Source: a virus
Virus record (IMG/VR): IMGVR_UViG_3300037070_004316
Span: 1-25,054 of that record
Direction: 5' to 3' (one strand)
Length of the DNA: 25,054 bases
In this document: positions 7,285 through 14,732 of the stretch, one piece after another
Layout of the letters: each line of letters begins with the position of its first letter
Numbering within the stretch: the first letter of the stretch is position 1
Position numbers and translations under genes: made by a program
The notes under the pieces: generated by a model
What the model was told of the DNA's origin: nothing
Seen by the model: the letters and a program-made list of their open reading frames with translations, nothing else
Database searches by the model: none

Positions 7285-9303
7285 CTACGCGCGCCCTCCC
7301 GATCGCAATTCGGTCAGCAGGCTACTACTGCCGCGCTCGACGGCCAGCCGCACGCCGGCCGGGTCGGACGATCCCCGCGCGTCGATGTTGATGGTGGTCA
7401 TCACACCCCCGCCAGGATGCCCGCCGATGCCGCCGAGCGGCACGAAGTCGCCGACCTGCTGGGTATGTATACCGCCTGTCACGCCGCCGCGCCCGGTGGG
7501 AATGGTCGGAATCTCGACGCCGGGTATGATGTTGATCAGCCGGATCAGGTCATTGATCCGATCGATTGCGCCTTGCACGAGGTTTTTGATCGTTGCGATG
7601 ATCGTGCTGATCGTGTTCTTGGCTGTCTCGACCGCTCCCGAGACGAGGCCCCAGGCCGCGTTCCAGCCCTGCTCGGCCGTCTCCATCCAGCTCACGATGT
7701 TCTCGAGCGCCGTTTGCAGCCAGGGCCACGCGACATCCTTGAACCACGTATACGCTGTGCTCACGGCCTGCTGGATGATCGGCCAGGCCGTCTCGAACGC
7801 GCGCCGAATCGCCGGTATTTCTTCCTCGGTCGTGTGGCGCAGCGCCTCTTGCAACCACGGCCACACGGTATCGCGGAAGAACAGATACACCGTCCGAACA
7901 GCAGTCTCGATCAGCGGCCAGACCGTCTCAAAGGCCGTCTGCAATGCCGGGAGCCCGACATCACGCAGCCAGGGTATAGCGACGTTCTGAATCCACGGGA
8001 AGAACGTGCCGGAGAGCCAGTCATAGACCGCCTTGACCGCGGCCTGAATCTTGGGCCAGACCTCATCGAAGGCCGCCTGGAGCGACGGAAGGATCGTCGT
8101 TTTCAGGTTGGTGAAGCTCTGCTCAAGCCAGGGCCAGACGACATCATGGAAGAACAGATACGCGGTGTCCACCGCTTGCTGGATCACCGCCCATGCCGTC
8201 TCGAATGCCGTTTGCAAGGCCGGCAGCGCAGTATCTTGCAGCCAGGGGAAGGCGACATCGCGCAGCCACGGCCACACGGTCCCGGCAAGGAACTGATACG
8301 CGGTATCGACCGCGACCTGAACCGCGGCCCATGCCGTCTCGAAGGCCGCTTGCAGCGATGGCAAGACGCTCTCAACGAACGACACGATCGTCTCGCGTGC
8401 CGTAAAGAGCGCGTTGATCCAGGGATCATCCTCGCTCATGCCGAAGATACCGCCCGAGAAATCGCCGGTGATGAGGAACTGGACCGCGTTCCAGATCGAC
8501 TCAAAGCCAGTCACCAGCCCATCCACCACCGCCGAGATGCCATCCTGCACGGCCGGACTCGTCAGCCAGCCCAGCAGGTCATTCAGGACCGGCAACACCT
8601 TTGCACCGACACTCTCTGCCAGCTCGCCCATCTGGTCGGTGAACTGAGCCATACCGCCGTCGGCTGCGGCCGCGGCCTCAGCTGAGCCGCCAAACTCTTT
8701 ATTGAGCTCCGCAAGGATGATCGCCTGCGCGCCGGCCATGTCGCCGGCTTCCTGCATGGTCTTGATCTGCGCCTTTTGCTGGTCGGTGAAGGTGACGCCG
8801 ACCCGCGATAAGGCCGACACGCCGTTGATCGGGTCGTTCAGCGCCTTGCCGAGCTGGATCGCGCCGGCTTCCGCATCTGTGCCCATTGCGGTTGCCATGT
8901 CGAGCATGGTCTGTGTGGCATCCGGCAGCTTCTCGGAAATGTTCGTAAACGTGAGCAGCATGTTCTGGCCGCGCTGGATGTCGTCATCGCCGAACAGCGA
9001 CTTGCCCGACGCGGCCGACAGTTCCCCGGCCATGTCCGCGATCTGCTCTGCGCTGAAGCCGGCCGCGCCTCCCGTGCTCTTGATGACCGCTTCCGTCTGC
9101 GCCATGATCAGGTTGGCTTCTCTGGCATCGCCGATGCCTGCCACCAGCGCGGCAGACAGCGCGCCCACGCCGGCCACAGCGCCGCCCAGCGCCAGGCCGC
9201 CGGCGAGCTTGCCGACGGTCCCCAGGCCTCCCGTGATCTTGTCCAGTCCTTTGCTGGCATGATCAATGACGCCTATAACGAGGTTGAGCTCAGCTGCGGC
9301 CAT
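7285..9303 (-). CDS. Tail tape measure protein
   Basis: The protein has 672 residues. The N terminus (residues 10-60) is Gly/Ala-rich and hydrophobic, followed by a helical region with the TP901-type pattern (KSTGGAAGFSAEQIADMAGELS, then ALNDPINGVSALSRVGVTFTDQQKAQI). Residues 314 to about 540 are five tandem repeats of 45-46 residues with Trp-Pro-Trp motifs. The C-terminal part (RGGVTGGIHTQQVGDFVPLGG) matches the conserved end seen in tape measures of many Gram-positive-type phages. It sets tail length and probably assists DNA entry. It overlaps the end of the frameshifted chaperone by 14 bases and is short for the class, implying a tail of about 100 nm by the usual 0.15 nm per residue. Confidence 0.92.
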   Translation of the reverse strand: MAAAELNLVIGVIDHASKGLDKITGGLGTVGKLAGGLALGGAVAGVGALSAALVAGIGDAREANLIMAQTEAVIKSTGGAAGFSAEQIADMAGELSAASGKSLFGDDDIQRGQNMLLTFTNISEKLPDATQTMLDMATAMGTDAEAGAIQLGKALNDPINGVSALSRVGVTFTDQQKAQIKTMQEAGDMAGAQAIILAELNKEFGGSAEAAAAADGGMAQFTDQMGELAESVGAKVLPVLNDLLGWLTSPAVQDGISAVVDGLVTGFESIWNAVQFLITGDFSGGIFGMSEDDPWINALFTARETIVSFVESVLPSLQAAFETAWAAVQVAVDTAYQFLAGTVWPWLRDVAFPWLQDTALPALQTAFETAWAVIQQAVDTAYLFFHDVVWPWLEQSFTNLKTTILPSLQAAFDEVWPKIQAAVKAVYDWLSGTFFPWIQNVAIPWLRDVGLPALQTAFETVWPLIETAVRTVYLFFRDTVWPWLQEALRHTTEEEIPAIRRAFETAWPIIQQAVSTAYTWFKDVAWPWLQTALENIVSWMETAEQGWNAAWGLVSGAVETAKNTISTIIATIKNLVQGAIDRINDLIRLINIIPGVEIPTIPTGRGGVTGGIHTQQVGDFVPLGGIGGHPGGGVMTTINIDARGSSDPAGVRLAVERGSSSLLTELRSGGRA
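7684..8364 (-). repeat. Five tandem 45-46-residue repeats in the tape measure gene
   Basis: The coding repeats start at residues 314, 360, 405, 451 and 496 of the tape measure. Each begins (L/I)P(S/A)(L/I) then AFE(T/E)xW and ends with a WPWL or FPWI element. Repeats 1 and 3 carry a second FPWL/IPWL near the end; repeats 2 and 4 do not. This suggests duplication of a roughly 91-residue double unit. DNA identity between copies is moderate. Confidence 0.85.
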
Positions 9304-9586
9304 TGCGCTGCTGCTCCCTGCGTTTCATGATCTGCACCTTGCGCTTGGTGATGGCTGCCTTCGCTTTCTTCTCACGCTGGTCAGGTGTCAGGTCGGCGTC
9401 AATCGCCGCGTGGTCATTCCTGGCAGTTTTCTCGGCGAACAATTCCATGATGAACGTCGGATCCATTGCATCCACCTGGTCAGGTGTCCAGTTGTGCGCC
9501 TCGGCCAGCGTCACGTAGATGTCAAAGCGTCCACCGGCTGCATCCCGTTTGCCTTCGTAGACGGCGAGCCAGCCGTCGGCAATGAC
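9290..9586 (-). CDS. Frameshift extension of tail assembly chaperone (T part of GT)
   Basis: This is the -1 frame, read only after slippage at 9586-9592. It adds 98 residues (VIADGWLAVYEGKRDAAGG onward), containing the NWTPDQVDAMDPTFIMELFAEK segment typical of second tail chaperones and a Lys/Arg-rich C terminus. A TGA at 9593-9595 closes this frame directly ahead of the slippery site. The only internal start candidate, GTG at 9514, lies well inside conserved-looking protein, so separate initiation is unlikely. The full fusion is about 230 residues from the GTG at 9981. It should bind the tape measure during tail assembly, like lambda gpGT. Confidence 0.85.
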   Translation of the reverse strand, partial: VIADGWLAVYEGKRDAAGGRFDIYVTLAEAHNWTPDQVDAMDPTFIMELFAEKTARNDHAAIDADLTPDQREKKAKAAITKRKVQIMKRREQQRNGRS

Positions 9587-9981
9587 TTTGGGTCAGGCAC
9601 CTCTCGATCGGCGTTGAGTTCGGTGATGCGCAGCTGCGCCTGGACCAGCAGCGGGTAGGTTGGGTCAAGCCGCTCGATGGCTTCTGGCGTGCAGGGCACC
9701 GCGCGCTTCGTGGTTGGGTCCACAAAATCGGGACCATCCCAGCCGACGATGTTATGCACGGCAAGCGCCAGGCGCTGGGCTCCCACGGTAAACCGGATGT
9801 CTCCCGTTCTGCCGTTGACGAGTGCCATCTGCGTCAGCGTATCCTCGACGCGGCATTTGGTGCCGAAGTCCATCCGGCGCTTAATGAAGATCACATTGTC
9901 GCCGTCCCTGACTTCGACCTTCGAGGTGTCGATAAATGCGCTCAAAGTGTTGCCCGATCGTTCTGCACTCTCAATGCCCAC
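9511..9981 (-). CDS. Tail assembly chaperone (G part)
   Basis: The zero-frame product has 156 residues and lies between the tail tube and tape measure genes, the invariant position of the G chaperone. It is a mixed alpha/beta protein, with a C-terminal tail after the slippery site (SLPTAGSPSTKANGMQPVDAL) that looks unstructured, as expected for the non-shifted product. The start is uncertain: GTG at 9981 overlaps the tube gene by 40 bases, while TTG at 9945 would make a TTGA overlap typical of this operon. Neither has a clear ribosome binding site. Confidence 0.85.
   Translation of the reverse strand: MGIESAERSGNTLSAFIDTSKVEVRDGDNVIFIKRRMDFGTKCRVEDTLTQMALVNGRTGDIRFTVGAQRLALAVHNIVGWDGPDFVDPTTKRAVPCTPEAIERLDPTYPLLVQAQLRITELNADREVPDPKSLPTAGSPSTKANGMQPVDALTST
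9560..9592 (-). promoter_or_regulatory. Programmed -1 frameshift signal
   Basis: The heptamer CCCAAAG (9592 down to 9586) is in register as C CCA AAG in the zero frame, the X XXY YYZ form. Eight bases downstream is a perfect six-base-pair stem, GACGGC with GCCGTC around TGGCTC (9577 down to 9560). Both position and order fit known phage G-GT frameshift sites. Confidence 0.85.
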
Positions 9982-10934
9982 GAGTAGCCAGCCGTCGCGT
10001 CCTTCGTGCTCGTGATGGTGACATCGAGCGTCCGGTTGGTCGTCTCGAAGTCACCCCACGCCGGCTCGGCCAGGATGCCGAAGATGTCCCACTCGACGTA
10101 CTGGTACAGCGCGCCCTCGATCAGGTCGCCCGAGATCCGAACGCGGCACTTGACCGGCGTCCCGGCGTCCATCAGATCCCACTCATTCGTATCGGGCACC
10201 TCGAAGCGCAGGGCGCAGGTTGCATTGCGCTTGCCGATGCCCGTCCGGGTGAAGTCCAGCCCACCGCCTGGCCCTGCCGGGATGTGCTTGCGCGAGCGGG
10301 TCAGCTCGGCCGACAGGATCGCCGAGAGCAGCCGCCCGGTGACTTCGGTCGTGCCGATGTCGTCGTCGCCGGTGTCCATCCAGCATTGCATGTAGAGCGG
10401 CGGGAGCAGCGGCCCGACAAGCTGCGTGGGCAGGGTTGGATCGGCGACCTTCGTCATGCGCTGGCCGAAGCCCGAGATGTCCATCGTCACCACGTCAGTC
10501 GATGTGCCGTCTGCCGTGATCGTGAAGGTATCAACCATCTCGTATGGAGCGCGCCAGACCTGGACATTGGGATCGCCGAACCATCCGGTTTGGGATGCCT
10601 GGACATCGGCGTTGACGACCGGCGCAAAGTCCCAGAGTCTGGACAGCGTGCCGCCGACCGGCGTGCTGGGACTAGACAGGTCCTTGACGATCAGGTTGAA
10701 CAGATACGGCGCGTTGTAGGTGTCGAGCGCACCCGACCCCTCGAAGGTTGACCACTTGCGGGTGATCCGTTCGGACACGTAGTTCTCATAGGTGCCGTCC
10801 GGCATGCTGTGCCGGTACACGTCAAACGCCTGTTGGATCGTGCCGACGAAGGGAAAGTAATGCGTCGGTATCGGCTCGGCCACGCCGCGATCGGCTTCCA
10901 ACGCGGCAGCAAAAACTTCGAACGCTATTTCCAA
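9942..10934 (-). CDS. Major tail tube protein
   Basis: The protein has 330 residues and starts with TTG at 10934 behind AAGGAGG. It is beta-rich throughout, with a duplicated feel: a first half (ALEADRGVAEPIPTHYFPFVG) and a second half (ALRFEVPDTNEWDLMDAGTPVKCRV). Length and place between tail terminator and chaperone genes fit a siphovirus tail tube subunit. No enzymatic motif is seen. The N terminus resembles other tube proteins that begin with a short 'GV.EP' strand. Its stop overlaps the chaperone frame. Confidence 0.75.
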   Translation of the reverse strand: MEIAFEVFAAALEADRGVAEPIPTHYFPFVGTIQQAFDVYRHSMPDGTYENYVSERITRKWSTFEGSGALDTYNAPYLFNLIVKDLSSPSTPVGGTLSRLWDFAPVVNADVQASQTGWFGDPNVQVWRAPYEMVDTFTITADGTSTDVVTMDISGFGQRMTKVADPTLPTQLVGPLLPPLYMQCWMDTGDDDIGTTEVTGRLLSAILSAELTRSRKHIPAGPGGGLDFTRTGIGKRNATCALRFEVPDTNEWDLMDAGTPVKCRVRISGDLIEGALYQYVEWDIFGILAEPAWGDFETTNRTLDVTITSTKDATAGYSWALRVQNDRATL

Positions 10935-10936
10935 AA

Positions 10937-11140
10937 TTACGCCTCCTTGTCCTCTTTGGGCGTGCGCGGTGTCGGGTTGGGGTTGCGCTTGGCGAACACC
11001 GGCCAGCTATCAATGCTGCGCTGGATGTGCGCGGGATAGGCATTGAATTCTTCGTCGCTGAGGTCACGCTGCGGGATGCCGAAGGGCAGCGACACGCCCT
11101 TTTCCAGCTTGCTTTTATCGAACCATCGAGCGGTTGCCAT
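10937..11140 (-). CDS. Hypothetical small late protein
   Basis: The protein has 67 residues with a strong AGGAGGGG ahead of the ATG. It is charged, with a short central motif (RDLSDEEFNAYPAHIQRSIDSWPVFAKRN) and a Pro/Lys-rich tail. It lies between the tail terminator and tube genes, so it is probably a minor tail assembly factor. The family is not recognised. Confidence 0.7.
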   Translation of the reverse strand: MATARWFDKSKLEKGVSLPFGIPQRDLSDEEFNAYPAHIQRSIDSWPVFAKRNPNPTPRTPKEDKEA

Positions 11141-11149
11141 CTGCCCCTC

Positions 11150-11554
11150 CTACAGCTTGTCCATCACGTCGAGCCGGAACACCATCGAGCGGTGCGTCTT
11201 TTCATTCACGGTGTAGTAGCCGTCTGACCCTTCGGCGCTGATCTCCCAGCGCGGCACGACGGATGCCCGCCCGCCCAGCGTCAGGTCGTCGAGGATCGCG
11301 GCGGTGACCAGATCGGCCCACGGCACCAGCTCGGCCTCGGCCGCCTCAGCGTCCTGGTACTGCACGACGATACGAACCGCAAAGCGCCACGTCTTCGCCC
11401 GCACCTGGCCGCCAGGCGCGAAGCCCCCGCCGATGAGCGACACGATGGCAGCCGCGGTCGTCTGCAGCGTCCAGGGCTCGGCACCCAGCACCGTCAGGTC
11501 GTCGATTGTGTCGATGCGCTCGATCAGGCCCGCTCTCGCGTTGACCGCGCTCAT
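11150..11554 (-). CDS. Tail terminator-like / minor tail protein
   Basis: The protein has 134 residues. The pattern is that of a small alpha/beta tail completion protein: N-terminal helix (LIERIDTIDDLTVLG), central strand pairs (WRFAVRIVVQYQDAEAAEAEL), then a helix (WADLVTAAILDDLTLG) and C-terminal strands. It follows the gp10-like gene with an ATGA overlap, exactly where the tail terminator lies in HK97-type operons. The role caps the tail tube and joins it to the head. Sequence evidence for the family is modest. Confidence 0.7.
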   Translation of the reverse strand: MSAVNARAGLIERIDTIDDLTVLGAEPWTLQTTAAAIVSLIGGGFAPGGQVRAKTWRFAVRIVVQYQDAEAAEAELVPWADLVTAAILDDLTLGGRASVVPRWEISAEGSDGYYTVNEKTHRSMVFRLDVMDKL

Positions 11555-11976
11555 CCGATCTGCCCCAGCGCGTGCCCAAACACTGAGCTTAGTTCCTGCT
11601 CGGCAATCGGTCGCAGTTTGTCGCGGGTATGCTCTTTGAAGTGCCTGCCCTTCGTCCCTGGGTGTCGGACGATCCTGACCGGATGCTGCGCCCCGCGCCA
11701 GAACAGCGCCCGCGCTCGGCGCGGCTGGATGATGTGCGGCGGGGTGCCCTCATCCACGGCCTTGGCATAGGCCACGTCGGTATCGACGACGCCGCGCTTG
11801 CCCTGCGCCTCGACGCGCCCCTGAATCGAGCGGCTGAGTCTGCCCGTCTTGCGCGGCGCTTCCCGTTTCATGATCGCCACGCCCTGCAGCACGACCGCCG
11901 ACATAGCTTGTGGAAGGGTCTTCGGGACCAGCCTGTCAAGCTGGGCGGCGGCGCGGGTGAAATCGTCAGCACTCAT
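11551..11976 (-). CDS. HK97 gp10-like tail completion protein
   Basis: The protein has 141 residues. A helical N terminus is followed by APRKTGRLSRSI, then VDTDVAYAKAVDEGTPPHIIQP and HPGTKGRHF, the conserved core of HK97 gp10-type proteins (strand, then 'Y..xvE.GT..H.I.P'). The protein belongs to the head-tail interface. ATG at 11976 overlaps the stop of the 58-residue gene upstream (TCATGA); the in-frame ATG at 11997 would overlap that gene further and is less likely. Confidence 0.88.
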   Translation of the reverse strand: MSADDFTRAAAQLDRLVPKTLPQAMSAVVLQGVAIMKREAPRKTGRLSRSIQGRVEAQGKRGVVDTDVAYAKAVDEGTPPHIIQPRRARALFWRGAQHPVRIVRHPGTKGRHFKEHTRDKLRPIAEQELSSVFGHALGQIG

Positions 11977-12149
11977 GATGTGATCTCCACATTGCACCGA
12001 AGCATCGCGGCTGCGGCCCGAATGAGCAGGCGGGCAAGACGCAGACGCCAGTGAAACAAACCGAGCGCCTGCCGTTCGATGCGGCCCATATCAACTTCGA
12101 TGGTGAGGCCCTTCATCGCGCTTTTGCCGTCAATGACTCGGTATGGCAT
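11973..12149 (-). CDS. Small connector-region protein, 58 residues
   Basis: This frame runs ATG at 12149 to TGA at 11973-11975. It overlaps the upstream stop as TGATG and the downstream start as ATGA, matching the coupling used throughout the operon. Its protein begins MPYRVIDGKSAMKGLTIEV and has an amphipathic, Arg/Leu-rich helix at residues 27-50 (RQALGLFHWRLRLARLLIR). Without it there would be the only real hole in this part of the late operon. Function is unknown; it is likely a minor head-tail or assembly protein. Confidence 0.75.
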   Translation of the reverse strand: MPYRVIDGKSAMKGLTIEVDMGRIERQALGLFHWRLRLARLLIRAAAAMLRCNVEITS

Positions 12150-12490
12150 CAGACCGCTATGCCTCCGAGCTCGATCCTGATTTGCCGGAGTGCCTTCTTG
12201 TGCTCACCCGTGAGCCCGCCCGCAGGGATGAGCGTCACCACCCCATCCGGCCCCATCGTCTGGGTGCCAGGCACGACGCCGCGCGTCTGGTAGTAGCCGG
12301 TTGTCACTTCGAGCACGATCTGCTTTAAGTCCTCGGGCGCGGGCAGTTCGATTGTGACGCCGGTCAACTGGCGCAGGATCGTCGCTTCGGCCCGGTCGAG
12401 CGCGACCTGGATCAGCGCGTCGATCTCGGTACTCGCCGGCACCTGTGTCATGTACTGCCGCCACTCTCCGACTGTGCAGATCGTGCTCAT
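12149..12490 (-). CDS. Head-tail connector protein (gp6-like adaptor)
   Basis: The protein has 113 residues with AAGGGG ahead of the ATG. It is mainly helical with the adaptor pattern: helices IDALIQVALDRAEATILRQLTG and PEDLKQIVLEVTTGYYQTRG, and a final helix KKALRQIRIELGG. Such proteins form the ring below the portal. Position directly after the capsid gene supports this. Confidence 0.78.
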   Translation of the reverse strand: MSTICTVGEWRQYMTQVPASTEIDALIQVALDRAEATILRQLTGVTIELPAPEDLKQIVLEVTTGYYQTRGVVPGTQTMGPDGVVTLIPAGGLTGEHKKALRQIRIELGGIAV

Positions 12491-12502
12491 GCTGGACCCC
12501 TT

Positions 12503-12685
12503 CTAGCTTGCCTTCTTGGGCGGGGTTTCCGTCGCCGGCTTGCGGATCGGGACGATTCCCGGCTGCTGCGCGGGCGCGGGTGGCGCGCCCGTTCCCTCCC
12601 CCGTTTCGCCATCAATCCAGCCGCCTTTGTCGGGCGCTGGGGCGGTTTCAGGCTCTGGCGGCGCGGGTGTTGATCGTTCGCTCAT
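12503..12685 (-). CDS. Pro/Ala-rich small protein
   Basis: The protein has 60 residues and is low-complexity (Pro, Ala, Glu, Thr), ending in PPKKAS. A GAAGGG motif precedes the ATG. It sits between capsid and connector genes, where many phages carry short disordered proteins rich in Pro and Lys, perhaps capsid decoration or assembly tails. Being compositionally biased, it is less certain than its neighbours. Confidence 0.55.
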   Translation of the reverse strand: MSERSTPAPPEPETAPAPDKGGWIDGETGEGTGAPPAPAQQPGIVPIRKPATETPPKKAS

Positions 12686-12726
12686 GGTCTGGTCCCTTCG
12701 TGCTATGAATGGGGCGGTGTCGCGTA

Positions 12727-13947
12727 TCAGATCGTTCCGGCTGCCTTCACAATGAGCCAGGGACGCTCGACGAGAACCACGGCATCCATCTCTCCCAAGA
12801 CGGTCACGACGTTCGATTTGAACCCCAGCGCTTCCGTGGCCCGGACGTTGGCCGCTTCGCCGACAAACAGGGTTGTCGAAGATGAGAAATCACCCACGAG
12901 CGCGGTCCCTGCGACGATCGACGGGATCTTGAGAATGGGGTAGCCGGCGATACTGGTGGCGTTGACGAGTGGGTTAAAGGTATTCGCCGTGACCTGTGCG
13001 TTCAGGAGCAGGGCGACATCGGTGGGGTTCATCAGGATCGCATCGACAACCCCGCCGTTGGCCTCGACGATGCCGATGGCCGAAAGGATCTGGCCGATGA
13101 GCGTTGTCGGGCCGGTGACAGTCTGCGTCACCTGGCCGACGATGCCCAGCATTTGCGGAGCTGTGGCCGGCGCGACCACGGTGCCGGTCCCTGCCACAAC
13201 CCGAGCTTGTACTTTCGCCAGGACACCGTTGCGTAGCTCGTTATCGATGATCGCCCGCAGCGTCGGCATCGCCCTTAAGATTTGCCTCGGCACTTCCTTC
13301 CAATGCGCGATGGTCGACATTTGGATCGTGGCGATCGTGCCCGCATTTGTGGACTCGACCTTGGCCTCGGCAAGCGCCTGTTCCCGCGCGTTATTGGTGA
13401 AGGTGATCGGCAGGTAGGGCACCACGAGATCGTTCCACGGCACGGTGTTGAGGAAGGTCAACAGCGGGAATTTCATGCCGGCTTCGAGCGGCGAGATGAT
13501 CCGCACGTCGCCATGCGCCGCTGCGATATTGCCGGGAACAAACGCCGCCTTGCGTTCGACGAATGGGTACAGCGCAGCAACAGGCATGGGCTCGGTGATG
13601 TTATAGAGATTGTTGCGCGGGTTCTTGAACTCGCGCGAGTTCACCAGGTAGTCACTGAGTGACTTCGTTTCGCCTTCGGGCTGCCTTCCCGTCGCCGGGC
13701 GGTCATACTGGGCCCGTGCTTGCGCCGGTTCATCCGTCAGGCCCTCGTACATTGATTCGGCCTCAAGCGCCTTCTGGCTGCGTTGCATGGCTTTGTCGTA
13801 CTCGGACTTCTTTGCGGCCAGGTTGACCGTCAGGGTGTCAATCAGGCTCTTTTGCTCGTCGGTTGGTTGGTCGAGCTCGTTGAGCTCGCGGAGCTCGTCA
13901 AGCATCGGCTTCATCTCGGACTTGAGCCGAGCTGCATACATGCTCAT
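12727..13947 (-). CDS. Major capsid protein, HK97 fold
   Basis: The protein has 406 residues from ATG at 13947, which overlaps the protease stop (ATGA); the open frame further upstream lies inside the protease gene. Residues 5-65 form a charged coiled coil (the delta, scaffold-like domain). Residues 90-130 hold a probable cleavage and N-arm region (SLSDYLVNSREFKN). The rest is an HK97-type shell: KVESTNAGTIATIQMSTIAHWKEVPRQILRAMPTLRAIIDNEL is a typical P-domain spine segment, and VGEAANVRATEAL with VVLVERPWLIVK is the usual end. The delta domain should be removed by the adjacent protease. Confidence 0.93.
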   Translation of the reverse strand: MSMYAARLKSEMKPMLDELRELNELDQPTDEQKSLIDTLTVNLAAKKSEYDKAMQRSQKALEAESMYEGLTDEPAQARAQYDRPATGRQPEGETKSLSDYLVNSREFKNPRNNLYNITEPMPVAALYPFVERKAAFVPGNIAAAHGDVRIISPLEAGMKFPLLTFLNTVPWNDLVVPYLPITFTNNAREQALAEAKVESTNAGTIATIQMSTIAHWKEVPRQILRAMPTLRAIIDNELRNGVLAKVQARVVAGTGTVVAPATAPQMLGIVGQVTQTVTGPTTLIGQILSAIGIVEANGGVVDAILMNPTDVALLLNAQVTANTFNPLVNATSIAGYPILKIPSIVAGTALVGDFSSSTTLFVGEAANVRATEALGFKSNVVTVLGEMDAVVLVERPWLIVKAAGTI

Positions 13948-14732
13948 GTCATAACCTCGTACAGTGATCCAACTTCGGTAAGGAGCGCATCCACTGGCGA
14001 GGTGCGTGCAGGCTCGGAGTCCTGCGGCGCGGCGTCGATCAGCGTAGAAGGAATACCGAGTAAGTCGCAAAGGATCTGGTATGCCTGGCGGAGCGCCAGA
14101 ATATCGTTATGTGTGCCGTGCCGCCAGCCGGCTTTCAATTCTTCGATCACGGCCAATGCCTTGCCCGCCCGCACGCGGGTTGCATCGTTGGCAGCGTGGC
14201 CGGGTAAGGTTGTACTGATCTCAAACAGGCGAAGCTCTTTGATGACCCGCGCCTTGCGGCCGTCGGCGAGTGTTTTCCGTTCGGCTCGGACCACCTGAAA
14301 GCCAAAGGACGCTTGATACGGGATGCCCTCGTTGATGCCCTCGTACACTTCGGCCGCGCGGCCTGTCTTGAGGTAGCGCGACACAGACGCCATACCGCCG
14401 GTCGCCTCGGGATACTGCTGTTGCACATCCGTCGGCAGTTCGGCGCGGCTGAGGGGCTGAAAGGCCATGATCCGCGCGATCGCCGGCGCGTTGAGGTCGT
14501 GCATATAGATATGCGGGATGCGATCGGCGCGCTCGCGGATTGACTTGCGAAAGGACGGAACCTCGGTGATGTCGCCGATGGTATCCAGGTTATCGACGGA
14601 AAAGAGCGTGGTCACCTCCCGGCCGGAAATGTCGAGCACGGCCGGTGCAATGTCTGACTTGTATTCGATGCGGCCAGAATCCAGGGATTGCAGGGCGGCC
14701 AGCGCCTCGGCCGCGCGGAGATCGTCACTCAT
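13944..14732 (-). CDS. HK97 prohead protease
   Basis: The protein has 262 residues. Catalytic motifs are visible: IPHIYMHD with H78, and ELRLFEISTTLPGHAANDA with S173, matching the herpesvirus-assemblin-like peptidase U35 family. Residues 40-180 are the protease domain. The C-terminal 80 residues are helical and less conserved. Start overlaps the portal stop (ATGA), and the capsid start overlaps its own stop, the classic portal-protease-capsid order. Confidence 0.92.
   Translation of the reverse strand: MSDDLRAAEALAALQSLDSGRIEYKSDIAPAVLDISGREVTTLFSVDNLDTIGDITEVPSFRKSIRERADRIPHIYMHDLNAPAIARIMAFQPLSRAELPTDVQQQYPEATGGMASVSRYLKTGRAAEVYEGINEGIPYQASFGFQVVRAERKTLADGRKARVIKELRLFEISTTLPGHAANDATRVRAGKALAVIEELKAGWRHGTHNDILALRQAYQILCDLLGIPSTLIDAAPQDSEPARTSPVDALLTEVGSLYEVMT

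Noticed and set aside
7417-8685. A 422-codon plus-strand open frame
   Set aside because: It is antisense to the tape measure repeats. Its translation is rich in Arg, Asp and His with no fold-like pattern, as expected for a high-G+C shadow frame.
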